DNA from: Linnemannia elongata
Lineage: Eukaryota; Mortierellomycota; Mortierellomycetes; Mortierellales; Mortierellaceae
Assembly (NCBI GenBank): GCA_036320915.1
Contig: JAXBDG010000008.1
Location: forward strand, 1,488,001 to 1,552,000
Direction: 5' to 3'
Length of the DNA: 64,000 nt
The position numbers and the translations under genes are program-made. Under the pieces are notes generated by a model. That model was not told the origin of the DNA. It worked only from the letters and a program-made list of their open reading frames with translations, and did no database searches. Position 1 is the stretch's first letter. Each line of letters opens with the position of its first letter. Shown piece after piece: positions 13,340-23,701 of this stretch.

Positions 13340-15285
13340 CTAACGTTCACGCTCGTGGCCCTCCAATGACGATTCTGGGTCTCCTGCTTCTAATTGATAC
13401 AGGTCCGTGTACTTTCGAAGCTCTTCCTCCAGCAGCAAAATGTAGTCCGTCGCTATTAGTAATAACAAGAGTGAAACCCAGTAAGTATTTTGATACGTCA
13501 ATGCCCGTTGTTCCTTTGTCCTCAATTGCTCTTGTTCGTTTTCAGGGATAAAAAAGTGGCAAGTACCTTTTCTAAGAATTGTTGCCTTTGAATCCGTGTT
13601 CTGTGCACACCTACAAGTGCAAGAAAGATTCAATTGAAAATAAAATTATGTCAGCGAGTTCTCTTCTCCTCTCTCAACTCAAGAGGGTGTCATTTCCCGT
13701 TCCATTCACATGGGAATAGATTATCCACATTCACATTCACCACACTCGAGATAAAACAAAATACAATAAATCCCAAACCAAAAACGTACTCTGGAATGAC
13801 ACTTTTGAGCTCATCAAAACCACCATTGATCTTCTCACGACGCTTCTGTTCAGAAATGATATGGGCCACCCGGCGCGTGGGGTCAACGACCTCCTTGGGT
13901 GCCGGTGGAGCCGTCGGCACCTTGCGGGTCTGGCGGCCATGGTACTTGCGAGGAGCCGAGGTTTGAGGGGCGCGTGGGGGCAGGACTCGAGCTGGTGGGA
14001 TGATGCGAGGTGTTGGAATGGTCAGACTCTTACTCCTTGATCTCTGCTGCTGTTGCTGCTGTTGCTGCTCCTGTTGCTGTTGCTGCTGCTGTTGTTGTTG
14101 TTGTTGTTGAAGATGCTGGGAAGATGGATTGTGCTGATGCTGGGGTTGTTGGAAGGGATTGAAGGTAGAGTGGGTAGGAAGAGAAGACGACATGGCAGCC
14201 GAGGATATCTGTTGCTGTTGCTGTTGTTGTTGCTGCTGCTGCTGTTGCTGCTGGCGTTGAAAGTGTTGGCTCAAGGCTGAGGAAAAGGCGTTGAAAGAAG
14301 GAGACTGAGTAGCGGCCGAGGATGTCGGCACAAAGCCTCCTGTATTATTATGACCGCCGCCACTGCTGTGGAAGGCCGACGGTTGATTCTGGTAGATGAC
14401 CGGCAAACTTTGAGGCTGGAAGGACGACGTGGTCGGCGTGGTCGCCATTTGGCTAGAGTTATGGTGCGTCGACGAGAATGTGTTCCGGCCGCGGGACGAT
14501 GTGGGCATCGACATGGGCATGACTGACGACGAAGACGACATCACTGACAGCGAAGCCAACGAGGCTAAAGAAGATTCGATCCCGTGAACACTACTGTTGT
14601 TGTTGTTGCCGCCGTTGTTAGCGTTGTGGTTTCCATGACTTCCACCGGATGAGTAAATTCCACTCGTGGGGGATAAGAGCCCGGGTGAAAGCATCGAGGC
14701 AGTCATCGACGTTGATTCGGAGGCGATCGGTCCAGGCGACGACGGCGAGAGGGGCGACGACGGTGTGAAGCCTGCAAAGCCGATAGGGATTGAGAATCCT
14801 TGGGTCAATTGAGGGTGGGACAGACTGCGGTGGTGATGGAGACCTTGCATGGCACTTCCGCTATGCTGACGGTCGTCCGCCGTTTTCATGTTGTCGTCGT
14901 CCTCCTCGTCGTCATCATCCTTGTCAAGATCGTCGTCACTGTTCATTTCATCAGTGTTCTTGATGTTGATATGTTGATGGGTGCTACTGCTACCTCCACC
15001 GAAGGATTGCTGAAATGAACGATCTTGGTTATTGCTGGGTTTGTTGTTGCCCTGGCTATGCTTCTTCCTCATGACATGTTCGCCCAGACCATATCCGGAC
15101 TGGGATTGCTGCTGTTGAAGCCGACGGTGTTGTTGGATCTGTTCTTGAAGTTGTCGGACCTGTTGGGTCTGAGGGAGGTGGTGCAAGGGGTTGGCGAGTC
15201 CAAGGGCAGAGGTTGGCTTTGACCAAGCCGGTGGTGGGTTCATATCCAGATCAGGGATGAAGGTTGATTGAGCAGTTGGGTGCAT
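13340..15285 (-). CDS. bHLH transcription factor 1 with poly-Gln tracts
   Basis: A nuclear DNA-binding regulator. Three exons (15285-13790, 13610-13567, 13452-13340) join in frame to 550 residues. The basic region and helix 1 occupy about 471-499 (RRVAHIISEQKRREKIN). The 44-nt middle exon supplies the loop and the start of helix 2 (NTDSKATILRK), and the last exon completes helix 2 (ATDYILLLEEELRKYTDL). His475, Glu479 and Arg483 form the H-x3-E-x3-R pattern that in known bHLH proteins reads CACGTG. There is no obvious leucine zipper. The rest is low complexity: an acidic DDDLDKDDDDEE patch, poly-Asn, and two poly-Gln tracts. A conserved PRKYHGRQTRKVP block lies just before the basic region (445-457). 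The start MHPTAQST at 15285 is preferred; the frame opens to 15645, but upstream codons translate a pyrimidine-rich leader. It is paralogous to the gene at 62106. Confidence 0.9.
14047..14110 (-). repeat. CAG/CAA repeat encoding poly-Gln (bHLH-1)
   Basis: Mixed CAG and CAA codons encode a nearly pure glutamine run with one or two Glu interruptions. A second similar tract lies at about 14209-14259. Mixed codons suggest selection for glutamine as well as simple slippage. Confidence 0.9.
14209..14259 (-). repeat. Second CAG/CAA poly-Gln tract (bHLH-1)
   Basis: This is about 17 consecutive codons, almost all glutamine (RQ followed by a Q run). It lies 100 bp from the other tract in the same exon. 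Confidence 0.9.
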
Positions 15286-18200
15286 CCGAGGGAGGGTCAA
15301 TTGTGGTTTTTGCGTATATTTACAGGGCACCTGAGTAAGGGTATGGCTGACTATGGACAAGGGTGGCGCTGGGCGGTAGTAGAAGGGTATAAGCGAATGA
15401 ATAGGTGAGAAAGAGCAAGGAGGGGATATTAACAACGAAAGAAAAAGAATAAAAAAAGGGAATGAGGCGTAGGGAACGGACAAAAGGCGTGATGATAAAG
15501 TGAGTAAAAGAGAGCTAAGAAAGGAGCGAAAGTGCGTTCTTTTATATGGAGCAAGGAGGCAGTAAGGGTGAGGTGGATCCGACGGACGAGTTGACGGAGT
15601 AGATAAAGGCAGACAATAGGCATTAAGATGAGAGGTACGTTTCAATTGAAAAGAATAAAGTAATAGAGTATGGCAACTTACAGCAAAGAAAATGAGGGAG
15701 GGCGATATATATCCTCCTGTGTTCGAGTGAGCGGGAAGAAAGGATAAAGTAAAGTGTCAACAAAGCCATATGTACACGCACGAGTGAGAGAAGGCAGGCC
15801 CTGATAACGAACAAACTCAAAATAGGATAATGACAAAGGAACGATGAGTGAGTGACAGGGGCTGAAGCCGTACCCCTTCACTCAACTGGCATAAAAAAGA
15901 CAAAGGAGGCGAAGGGAAGGGAAAGGGGGGGGAGGGAGACTATTGACTATCGATTCGTTCAAACAAACCCACATTGGAGCGTGAAAGGAGGATGTTGGAA
16001 CGAAGGAAAGAGAGAAGGACGAAGAGAAAGGGACCTTCTCAGAACAACAACAAAAGCAACAAATGCCTGCTCCCACTGACCATCCCATCATACCATTCCA
16101 TCAACAGGCAGGGATCACTCCAGCGCACAGTACACTTCGCTTGATGGACGAGAAGAAGGTACGGATACACAAACGAAGTTCACGGTGCGAGGAGGTACAG
16201 TAAACCTGTCAACAACAACAAAACATAAACAAAGCAAAGCAAAGCAAAAAACGAGAAAAGAAGAGATTCAAGAAGAAGAAGCATAAACACAAAAACGAGG
16301 GACGGGGGTGATGTCGGACGAACAAGGGCAAACAAAAATGCAAGGTCTGTCCTCTGATAGAAAAAGAAACAGCGACCTTGTTTGTTGCCGCATTCCATAG
16401 CCGATCGTATCTCTCTCTCGTTCTCTTTTCTATAGGTCTCATCTCATTCGATTGACCATGGTCATCCTAGAGAACACTCTTAATATGTTCCGTGGAAGTG
16501 GATCTTGATCCTACAGAATTAGAGAAAGGAAGGAAAATCCGTCAGCTTTATGTAGTTTTCTCTCCCTTGACCTTGACCTTCATCTTGGTATTTTGAAGAG
16601 TGGAGGGTATGGTTCAAGTCAATAGGTGGCGATGAATAAAAGATACGCGATTTTCTGACGATCTTCTCCCAGACCCTCTTGCACCTCATTCACCTTCACC
16701 ATCACACTCCCCTCTCTCCTTCTTTTTCGTATTCAAGAATAAGAACCACTTCAAGAAAAATGCTTTTGACACATGCTGTTTTCTATCCTATATCTGCCTG
16801 CTCGCATCGACCACCTTCTGTACCAAAAAAAAGGGACCGTAGAAGTAAGCATGAAAAAAAACCCCCCCGCAGTTGCATTTGACATTTTCAATCGCTGCCC
16901 GATAGCGACTAGACCTACCCCCGTCTTTCATCCTACGTACTACCCAATCCCTCATTATAGATGTCTCGCCACCTCTCCCAGAATAGCGCCTAAAGATATG
17001 TCCATCCTAGGAGGGTATGGTAATACTGAATGAGAGGGAGAAGGGGGTGAAGGCTAGCCATAAAAAAGCAGAGGTCGAGGAAGACGGATAGAGAGGTAGA
17101 TGCAACAGAAAATGAAATTGTCAAAGTCAACCTGTTATCAGCTTCAAGCATTTGTCAATGCCCTCCTTTCTTCCCTTATTCCCTTTTCCCTTCACCCTCT
17201 TCTTCTTGACTCCTACAACTCCCTCATCTGTTTTTTTTGCGCTCTTTTGTATCGCCCCTCCCTCCGTTGTCTTTATCTCTACTGGGAGGAGGACAAGGGA
17301 AAAGAAGGAAATCAGAAGGTAAAAAATAATGGACATGTGGTTAGCATTGGGTTGTGAATGTACTAGTTAGTATCAAGTACGAAAAAATCATTATCAGAAA
17401 AGACTTTTTTGTCCGAGGGATTAGAGGGAGACACGGATCAAAATTCAACGGATTATTTTGTTGTTGTTACAGTGCGCGCGAAAGGAAAGGGGGGGGAAGG
17501 AGCGAGAGAGATACGGAAGCTCTTTTGGAACGAAGATAGTAGACACGGGCACACTTACATTCAAACCAAAAAATAAACAACAAACAGCAAAGCAAGAACG
17601 AAAACAAGAAGGCATGGTATGGCTCATGGCTCAAAGGGAGAAAAGGAAGGGGGACGAGTCAGGGTCCAGTGGTTTTTTTCTGATTTCTCACGAAATGGGT
17701 TTCGGTCGTACACCGCACACCCATTCTTTCCACGCGGAACAAAAAAAAACAACAGCATGCAATTGAAGAAAAAGAAATATAAAAAAAAAGACAGACGCGT
17801 TGAAGACCCGCGCATCCTCTCTGTTCGCGTCTCAATAGCATTTGATCAGTTCCTTTTTGGCGGTGAAACAGTCAATCAGACCATCATCAGCATGAATTTG
17901 TTCGATGACTTTACCAATGGGTCAGGGGTACTCGAATACTCCGGGGGGCTGCAGGCAAAGGGCAGTGCGGAACCTCTCTCGTTCCCTCTCTCCGTCTTGC
18001 CAATTGTTATTCTTAGTAGCGAGCAAGACATGTACTTTTTTTGCATAGTTCGTCAATAAGCCTAGGAAAGCACGCAACCACATAGCTCTAGTTCGAGTTA
18101 TTTTAGCTAGACCAGCCGCCGTCCTTCAAAGAACAACGACATGATAAAAGCGAAGGTGGGAAGAATACCAATGCCGTCTTCGCGATAAAGAAACGCAAAT

Positions 18201-18876
18201 GCACACACACATTTCCCCCCCTCATTTTCCGCCCCCTTCCCCTTTTCGGTCAATTTTCATATGACAGCGGACGGTACACAAGAAAAGGACCCCGAGCGTG
18301 CTCTTTTTTTTTTTTTTTTTTTTTTTTTGTTTACGACTTCGGATCCACAATCGCAAACAACAACATCAAACCGACGGAGACGACACGTTTTTATCACGTT
18401 TCCATACCCTGTCTAAAATAGAAAACGAGCTTTTCTTTGAAAGGTGGTCAACTGGCTATCCATGGATAATAATGAGTGGAGTAGGGCGGATGGACGCTTT
18501 GTCGTTTTCTTTTGGAGTCTTGACTCAAAAGATAAGAGAAGGAGCGCAGAAAAATAAGGAAGAGGAACAGGGGAGAGTGGGACAGAGTTCACGGTCGATG
18601 ATTGGTCAAGAAAACGCGGGGTCTGACAGGATTCGATTCGCACGATTCCATTCATTCGTCGATATATTCTAATCCTTTTGGGCGACCTTTGCACTGACAT
18701 CATCCCTTTCAAGCTCGTATGGGTCTGTTTTATTTCTTCATAATTTTTTATGACAACATAAAAAAAAGACGCGTCAACTGGTGTCCTTGAATAACAAGGT
18801 ATGTATTCCACTGACTCTCTCCGTCTATCGCGACATACAAAAAACAACGCTAATCTAAGCGCCAGTTCACCATCAT
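15286..18876. other. bHLH-1 upstream region and acyl-CoA oxidase 3' flank
   Basis: About 3.6 kb without a recognisable gene. The first kilobase next to bHLH-1 is pyrimidine-rich on the minus strand and is probably a long leader. The remainder is a mosaic of purine-rich, poly-A and poly-T blocks, including a 25-base T run at 18304-18328. All open frames are short and low-complexity. No tRNA-like A/B box pair was found. A long regulatory region upstream of a transcription factor is the simplest reading. Confidence 0.5.
18304..18328. repeat. Poly-T tract
   Basis: About 25 uninterrupted T in the intergenic region downstream of the acyl-CoA oxidase gene. Confidence 0.9.
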
Positions 18877-21466
18877 TTAAAGCTTCAACTCGCCATGCTT
18901 TTTCAACAGGGGACGGATATACTCTTCATATCCATCACACACCTCGCGCCGGTTCAGAGGCTCAGTCTGGGCTTTGTCCCAAAGACGCTGATAGGCATCG
19001 CCATCACTGGCTCCTAAAGCCGAAGCCAACAAAAAGTCTGGATGATCAAACGCATCGACCAGTCCGACCGCTTGGTCAGCAATACTGGCAACCAACGACT
19101 TGACCTGGGCACGCAGGGACTGACATTGGGAAGGGTTGAAGTAGGCGTCCTCCGTGAAGTCGGCAAGGTTAGTCTGGATGGTGTGGAGGGCATGAAGGTT
19201 CGAGAGACGCTCAAGGATCGCGATCGCCTCGGGAGAAGCACGACATTCTTCGTCTGCCTCGGGGTTGCGGGCTTCACGGATGGACTGGATGAACCAAAGG
19301 ACCATGACGTATTGTGCGTGAGCGTGCGAGATGCGATAGCACTCGATGTTATGGTCGGACCACGTTGTTGACTCCATGCCGCCAGCGGCATCAACAGCAT
19401 CGCTCAACTCTGTGGCCAGACGAGCACAGCGGTGCTCAAAGACCGCCAACTGGACATCAGGGTTGAGCCAGTCCTCGGCCTTGGCGACCGAGCATCTTGC
19501 GTGAGCGAACGAGTCCCTATTGAGGGCGAGGAGGACGTACTTGGAATAAGGTGTGACCTTGTTGGGGGTAGTGCGAGCAGTCTTGACCTCCTTGAGCAAA
19601 TAGCGAGCCATCTGCTGGGTAAGTACGTAGTTATCGCCCTCATAGGTGTTAGAAGGCACAATTGAGGCAAACATGTGCGCTAGACCAGTAAAGTACGAAT
19701 AACCATGACCGCCCATCAACTTGCGACATTCTTCAGCGCCAGCTGCAGCAATGGTGGTGCAGTATGACTTCAATGCGGACGATGTAGCATGAACCTCGGC
19801 CAGGGTATCGATGTTGCCCGATGAGAGGCCAGTCATGAGACCAATGTACATCTCCATCATGACGGATCCTGCAGCAAAGAGGGCGTAGGATTGAGCGATC
19901 ATGGGGAAAAGACGGTTCTGAACCATTGGGTAGTTGATGACCTGGGTCTCTAGACCAGGGTTGATATCGGTGTCGTTGCGCTTTGTTGGGTTATTGAACT
20001 GACGACGGACGGTCAAGTAGCGGGTCGATATGGTTGTCGCACGCGAAAGGTACAGGGCCATCTGGCGAATAAGGACCGAGCGCAGCAACACCATCGAGCC
20101 GTACGAAAGCTATTATTGCTCAGTGAGCCATAAGGTATCGTAGTAAGTACATATGAGGCATGGTATCATTAGTCTTGTAAGAAACACTAACACGGATACT
20201 GTACCTTGGCGTGAGGGGGCTTGGTGTAGACACCGTCCCTGGAGACCTTAGAAAATCGCATCAGCATGTTCTCGCGAGGAATGCGGTACTTGTTGAAGCG
20301 AGCAACTAGTAATTGCAATCGAACAGTACATGTCAGTTATCGTTTGGTGCTCAAAATAAATAAAATGTCGAATACGCCGAGAGGGTCGACGAGAACTTAC
20401 ATCCGTTTTCCATCTTATTGAAGCCTCCATACGCCTTGGGTCCAATATCCCCGACTTGAATGCCAGGGAAAGGCTTGTGGTTGTCCAAGGAGCGGATGGG
20501 GACCACAAAGACATGGGCCCCATAGTCCTTGCCAGCAATGATCAGCTTGGCCTGGACGACAGCATGAGTGCAGATGGCACCGAGACCTCCGATCCACCAC
20601 TTTGCGGCCGTGAAGGTTGTACTGTTGATCTCCCATTCATCCGTCTCCTGCACAAAAGTGGCGGTGGTCTCGAGCTGGGAAAGGTTGGATCCGTGACCCA
20701 GCTCTGTTTGGGCGTAGCATCCGATAATTTGGTACTTTTCTGCGAGAGGAATCCACTTTTCAATCTGCTCATCGCTTCCCTGCGAGTTAATGACCGGGAT
20801 GAAGGCTATAATTGAAAGCGCGAGCGTGGAAGGCGAGATTGTTAGTTGGCTATGTTGACATCGCTCTTTATTATTTGTTTAGCATCACAAAACACCTTCG
20901 AGTTTTACCTCCGTTGTGGAGAAGAATCTATTCAGTTGGAAGGTAGAAGCCCATGAGAGAGGAAAAGGGGGTTAGATCCAGTTGAAGCTGTGGGGCGGCA
21001 AGTGCCTTCATTATAAGGGCATTGGGTGAACTTACAGGGAGGGTGTCATCGATGGCCTCGACCATGGTGGCAAAGTCCAAGTCGTTCAGCTCGTGCTCCA
21101 TCTTGATCTCGGCCAAACGAGTCGACATGGCAATACCGCGCTTGACCGCGTCGGTATGGTTCAACCACGGCCTAAATGTAGGACAAACAAGATGGGCAAT
21201 TTCAGCATCACTTTCTACAGTAGCACCTCCAGTTCGAGGCCTGGACAGTTACAACCACGCAGCATAGCAGAGGGCATGATATGACTGGTACCATACCAGT
21301 CGTCCTTGTTGAAAATGGGCTCGCGAGCAATTAGGTCGATGATGTATCGACGCTGCTCAACGTTCGCGGGGCCTCCATAGAGGTAATTTGTCATGTCGGT
21401 GACATCAAAGTTGGTCTTTGTCCTGGCCTGGGCCAAGTCCTTCTTGTTCTGGGATGTCTGTGCCAT
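18877..21466 (-). CDS. Acyl-CoA oxidase
   Basis: The FAD enzyme of the first step of peroxisomal beta-oxidation: acyl-CoA to trans-2-enoyl-CoA with release of H2O2. Six exons (21466-21297, 21171-21036, 20927-20909, 20805-20401, 20305-20205, 20109-18877) join in frame to 687 residues, the usual family size. Exon 3 is only 19 nt and encodes ILLHNG. Landmarks are CYAQTELGHGSN near the flavin/substrate pocket, the TAAKWWIGGLG segment, FNKYRIPRENML, and the catalytic glutamate Glu434 in NTYEGDN. The C-terminus is ELKL. The last three residues (LKL) resemble a PTS1 with a non-standard first position. The start is MAQTSQNKK at 21466. The gene is divergent from the J-protein gene, with 974 bp between starts. 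Its H2O2 is the natural substrate for catalase, which is encoded 13 kb away. Confidence 0.95.
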
Positions 21467-22440
21467 GGTTTTTCGATCGTTCAGTGCGATAGGTTATTAT
21501 CAGTCAATTGGAGCGGAGTGCTCAAGTAAAAAAGAAAGAAAAGGGTTATTGAAGTGTCTTGACCAAGGGAGTGATGGTGAATGGAGAAGGGGAGCAATGA
21601 GGAAGAGGAATGAGAAAGTGTAGAGTGAAGAAAGAAAGGACAAAGAAAGGACGAAAATAGGACGGTTGCGTTTGTTCTCTTTTCTATTCGTTCTCGGATG
21701 GTTGGTATTCTCTGTCTCGGCTGCCCTTGCAGCAGTGAACACAAAACAACGTACTCCTTTCTTTCCCCAACAGTAACAATAACAACTAGGCGTGTCACTT
21801 TCGTTCTTCCATCCGAGGCTTGTGTGCGGGTGGCATTTGATGTTGGTGCGCAACTCTCGTTTCCCCCCCCCCCCCCCTTTTTTTTTTCTTTCTTTGTTGT
21901 TTGAGAAATACATCCAAAGCACGGGTGTGGAGAGCGAACAATTGAGGTGTGGAGAGAGGCTCACTTTTCAACCACCAACACTCTTATTTACCCATACTAC
22001 GCCCATGTAAAAATTGATGTTTCTGTTTGTTTGTTTGTTGATGGTTTGTTCGCTTACAATCCCAAGCCGATGCGGTTATTCTCCCCTCACCTCGCTCCCT
22101 CGCTATGAATAGGAGTTCTCATAGCGTACTCGCTTCCCTGAACCACGTCCTTTTGTGTTGACCCTCTCGATTCTTGAGCCGCTCTCCCTTTGCACGCGCG
22201 AACAAGTGAGAGTTAATTATGTTTGGTACACTTGAAGTCATGTGACATATCACCTGATGAATAAACGACTTGAAAAAAGGGCGACTTGAGCAAAGAGGCA
22301 GGTTTGCTTTAGCATCACTCATAAAAAACATACCACAATCAGTCCAAGAGCAAGAATCAGCGCAACCACAGACGCGACAAGGACACTGCAAGAAACCAAG
22401 GGACAGGCAACAGCAACAACAGCAACAAGACTATACTAGC
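21467..22440. other. Divergent promoter: acyl-CoA oxidase / DNAJC8-like gene
   Basis: 974 bp between two divergent starts. It contains a C-run followed by a T-run (about 21866-21890) and a GTCATGTGAC element (22237-22246). Also present is a CAG/CAA-rich leader just before the J-protein ATG. No independent gene is seen. Confidence 0.55.
22237..22246. promoter_or_regulatory. E-box-like GTCATGTGAC element
   Basis: The 10-mer contains the CATGTG E-box variant in a GTCA-NN-TGAC frame, a form bound by several bHLH proteins. It lies in the divergent promoter, about 195 bp before the J-protein ATG. Function is inferred only from sequence. Confidence 0.3.
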
Positions 22441-23247
22441 ATGGCAGACATTGACATTGATCGATTCTTGGAGGTAGAGGCGTCGGCCATTCAGAAGGAT
22501 GCCGAGGTCGAGCGTATCATAGCCTGCTTCAAGCTTGACCCATATGATATCCTGGAGCTGGATGTTGGCTGCGTAGAAAAGGACATCAAGATGGCATACC
22601 GCAAGAAGTCGTAAGTGCTCTTCTATCCTGTGCTGTCTTCGTGCGTTATTTTAATCTGTCCGCCATATATTAATTATAACTGTCGTGTTACTCCTTTGTC
22701 TTTTAGGCTGATGATTCATCCGGACAAGGTCAAGCACCCCAAAGCACGAGATGCGTTCGATATGCTCAAGAAGGCAGAAACTGACCTTATGGATTTGGGC
22801 AAACGGACATTCCTCAACAGTATCATTGAAGAAGCAAAGTTCGAGGTCAAGAAGGCCCAGCCGTTGCAGATGGCACCCACAGATCCCTTTTTCAGCTCAC
22901 CCGTGTACAACGGACTGGTCAAGCAAAAGACCAAGGATTTGTTGATCGAGGTCGAGCTCAGGAAGCGCAAGTTGATGAAAAAGGAGATGGAGGCTGAGGG
23001 CGAGGTGGCGAGGAAAGCAGACGAAGTGATCTCAGAGAGGAAACGGAAACAGGAGGCCCAGAAGGTGTGGGAGGACCAGAGAGACGACCGTGTGCAGGGG
23101 TGGAGGAATTTCCAGGCGGGCAAGACCTCTGGCGGCAAGATGAAGAGGAAGAAGCCATCGATTTTCCGTCCTCCCAAGGCCGTTGCTGAGGACTCGCTGC
23201 CCTACAGCAAGCGGCCCACCACCTCTTCTGCTTCTGAAGGCTTTTGA
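22441..23247 (+). CDS. DNAJC8-like J-domain protein (spliceosome-associated)
   Basis: A J-domain co-chaperone matching the DNAJC8/Spf31 family, nuclear proteins associated with the spliceosome. Two exons (22441-22610, 22707-23247) encode 236 residues; the human protein is about 250. The J domain spans about residues 30-100. It contains DPYDILELD, the AYRKKS helix, and the HPD motif at 61-63 that stimulates Hsp70 ATPase, followed by ARDAFDMLKKAE. The C-terminal half is a charged, Lys/Glu-rich predicted helix, typical of this family, ending in a basic KMKRKKPSIFRPP segment that may act in nuclear localisation. The frame stays open to an ATG at 22270, but the ATG at 22441 starts the conserved MADIDIDRFL segment and follows a CAG/CAA leader. 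AATAAA at 23264 probably ends the transcript. Confidence 0.9.
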
Positions 23248-23263
23248 ACGTAGCATTAAGCGG

Positions 23264-23269
23264 AATAAA
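23264..23269 (+). terminator. Polyadenylation signal AATAAA
   Basis: A canonical hexamer lies 17 bp after the J-protein stop codon. Confidence 0.55.
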
Positions 23270-23701
23270 TAGCATACCATGGTGCGCTTAAGGGTGTGAT
23301 CGGTCCAAACATTAGTTGCGCTGAAAGGAGGTCGACTTTTCTTCGCTCTCTCCTTTCATCCCTCTTACCTTTCCCGTTGCACGCGTGTACACACACAACA
23401 GCGTAGAACCCCTCTGTCTGTCCCCCTCGGAAGTTTATTCCTTCTTTTTAGTACCAGCAGCACACAGCACACAAGGTAAAGAAAGTTCGATGGGAATACA
23501 GAGAGAGAAGAAAGAACACCGCTTGCATTTGTACATTCCGGTGCAAGCATAAAAGAGTGAAAGAGAGAGAAAAACGCGCTTGAACATCTCCGTCTTTTTA
23601 TTTTTTTTTCTTCCGCTCTTGCTCCCTCTCCCTCTTCCTCTCCCTCTCTCTCAGTATACCTTCCTTCTTCTCCTCCTCCGTCATATAAGAATCTAACCAG
23701 G
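23270..23701. other. Intergenic: GH81 promoter and leader
   Basis: 432 bp with no coding sequence. The last 120 bp are strongly pyrimidine-rich on the plus strand (CTCCCTCTCC-type runs), as seen before other genes here. Confidence 0.5.
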
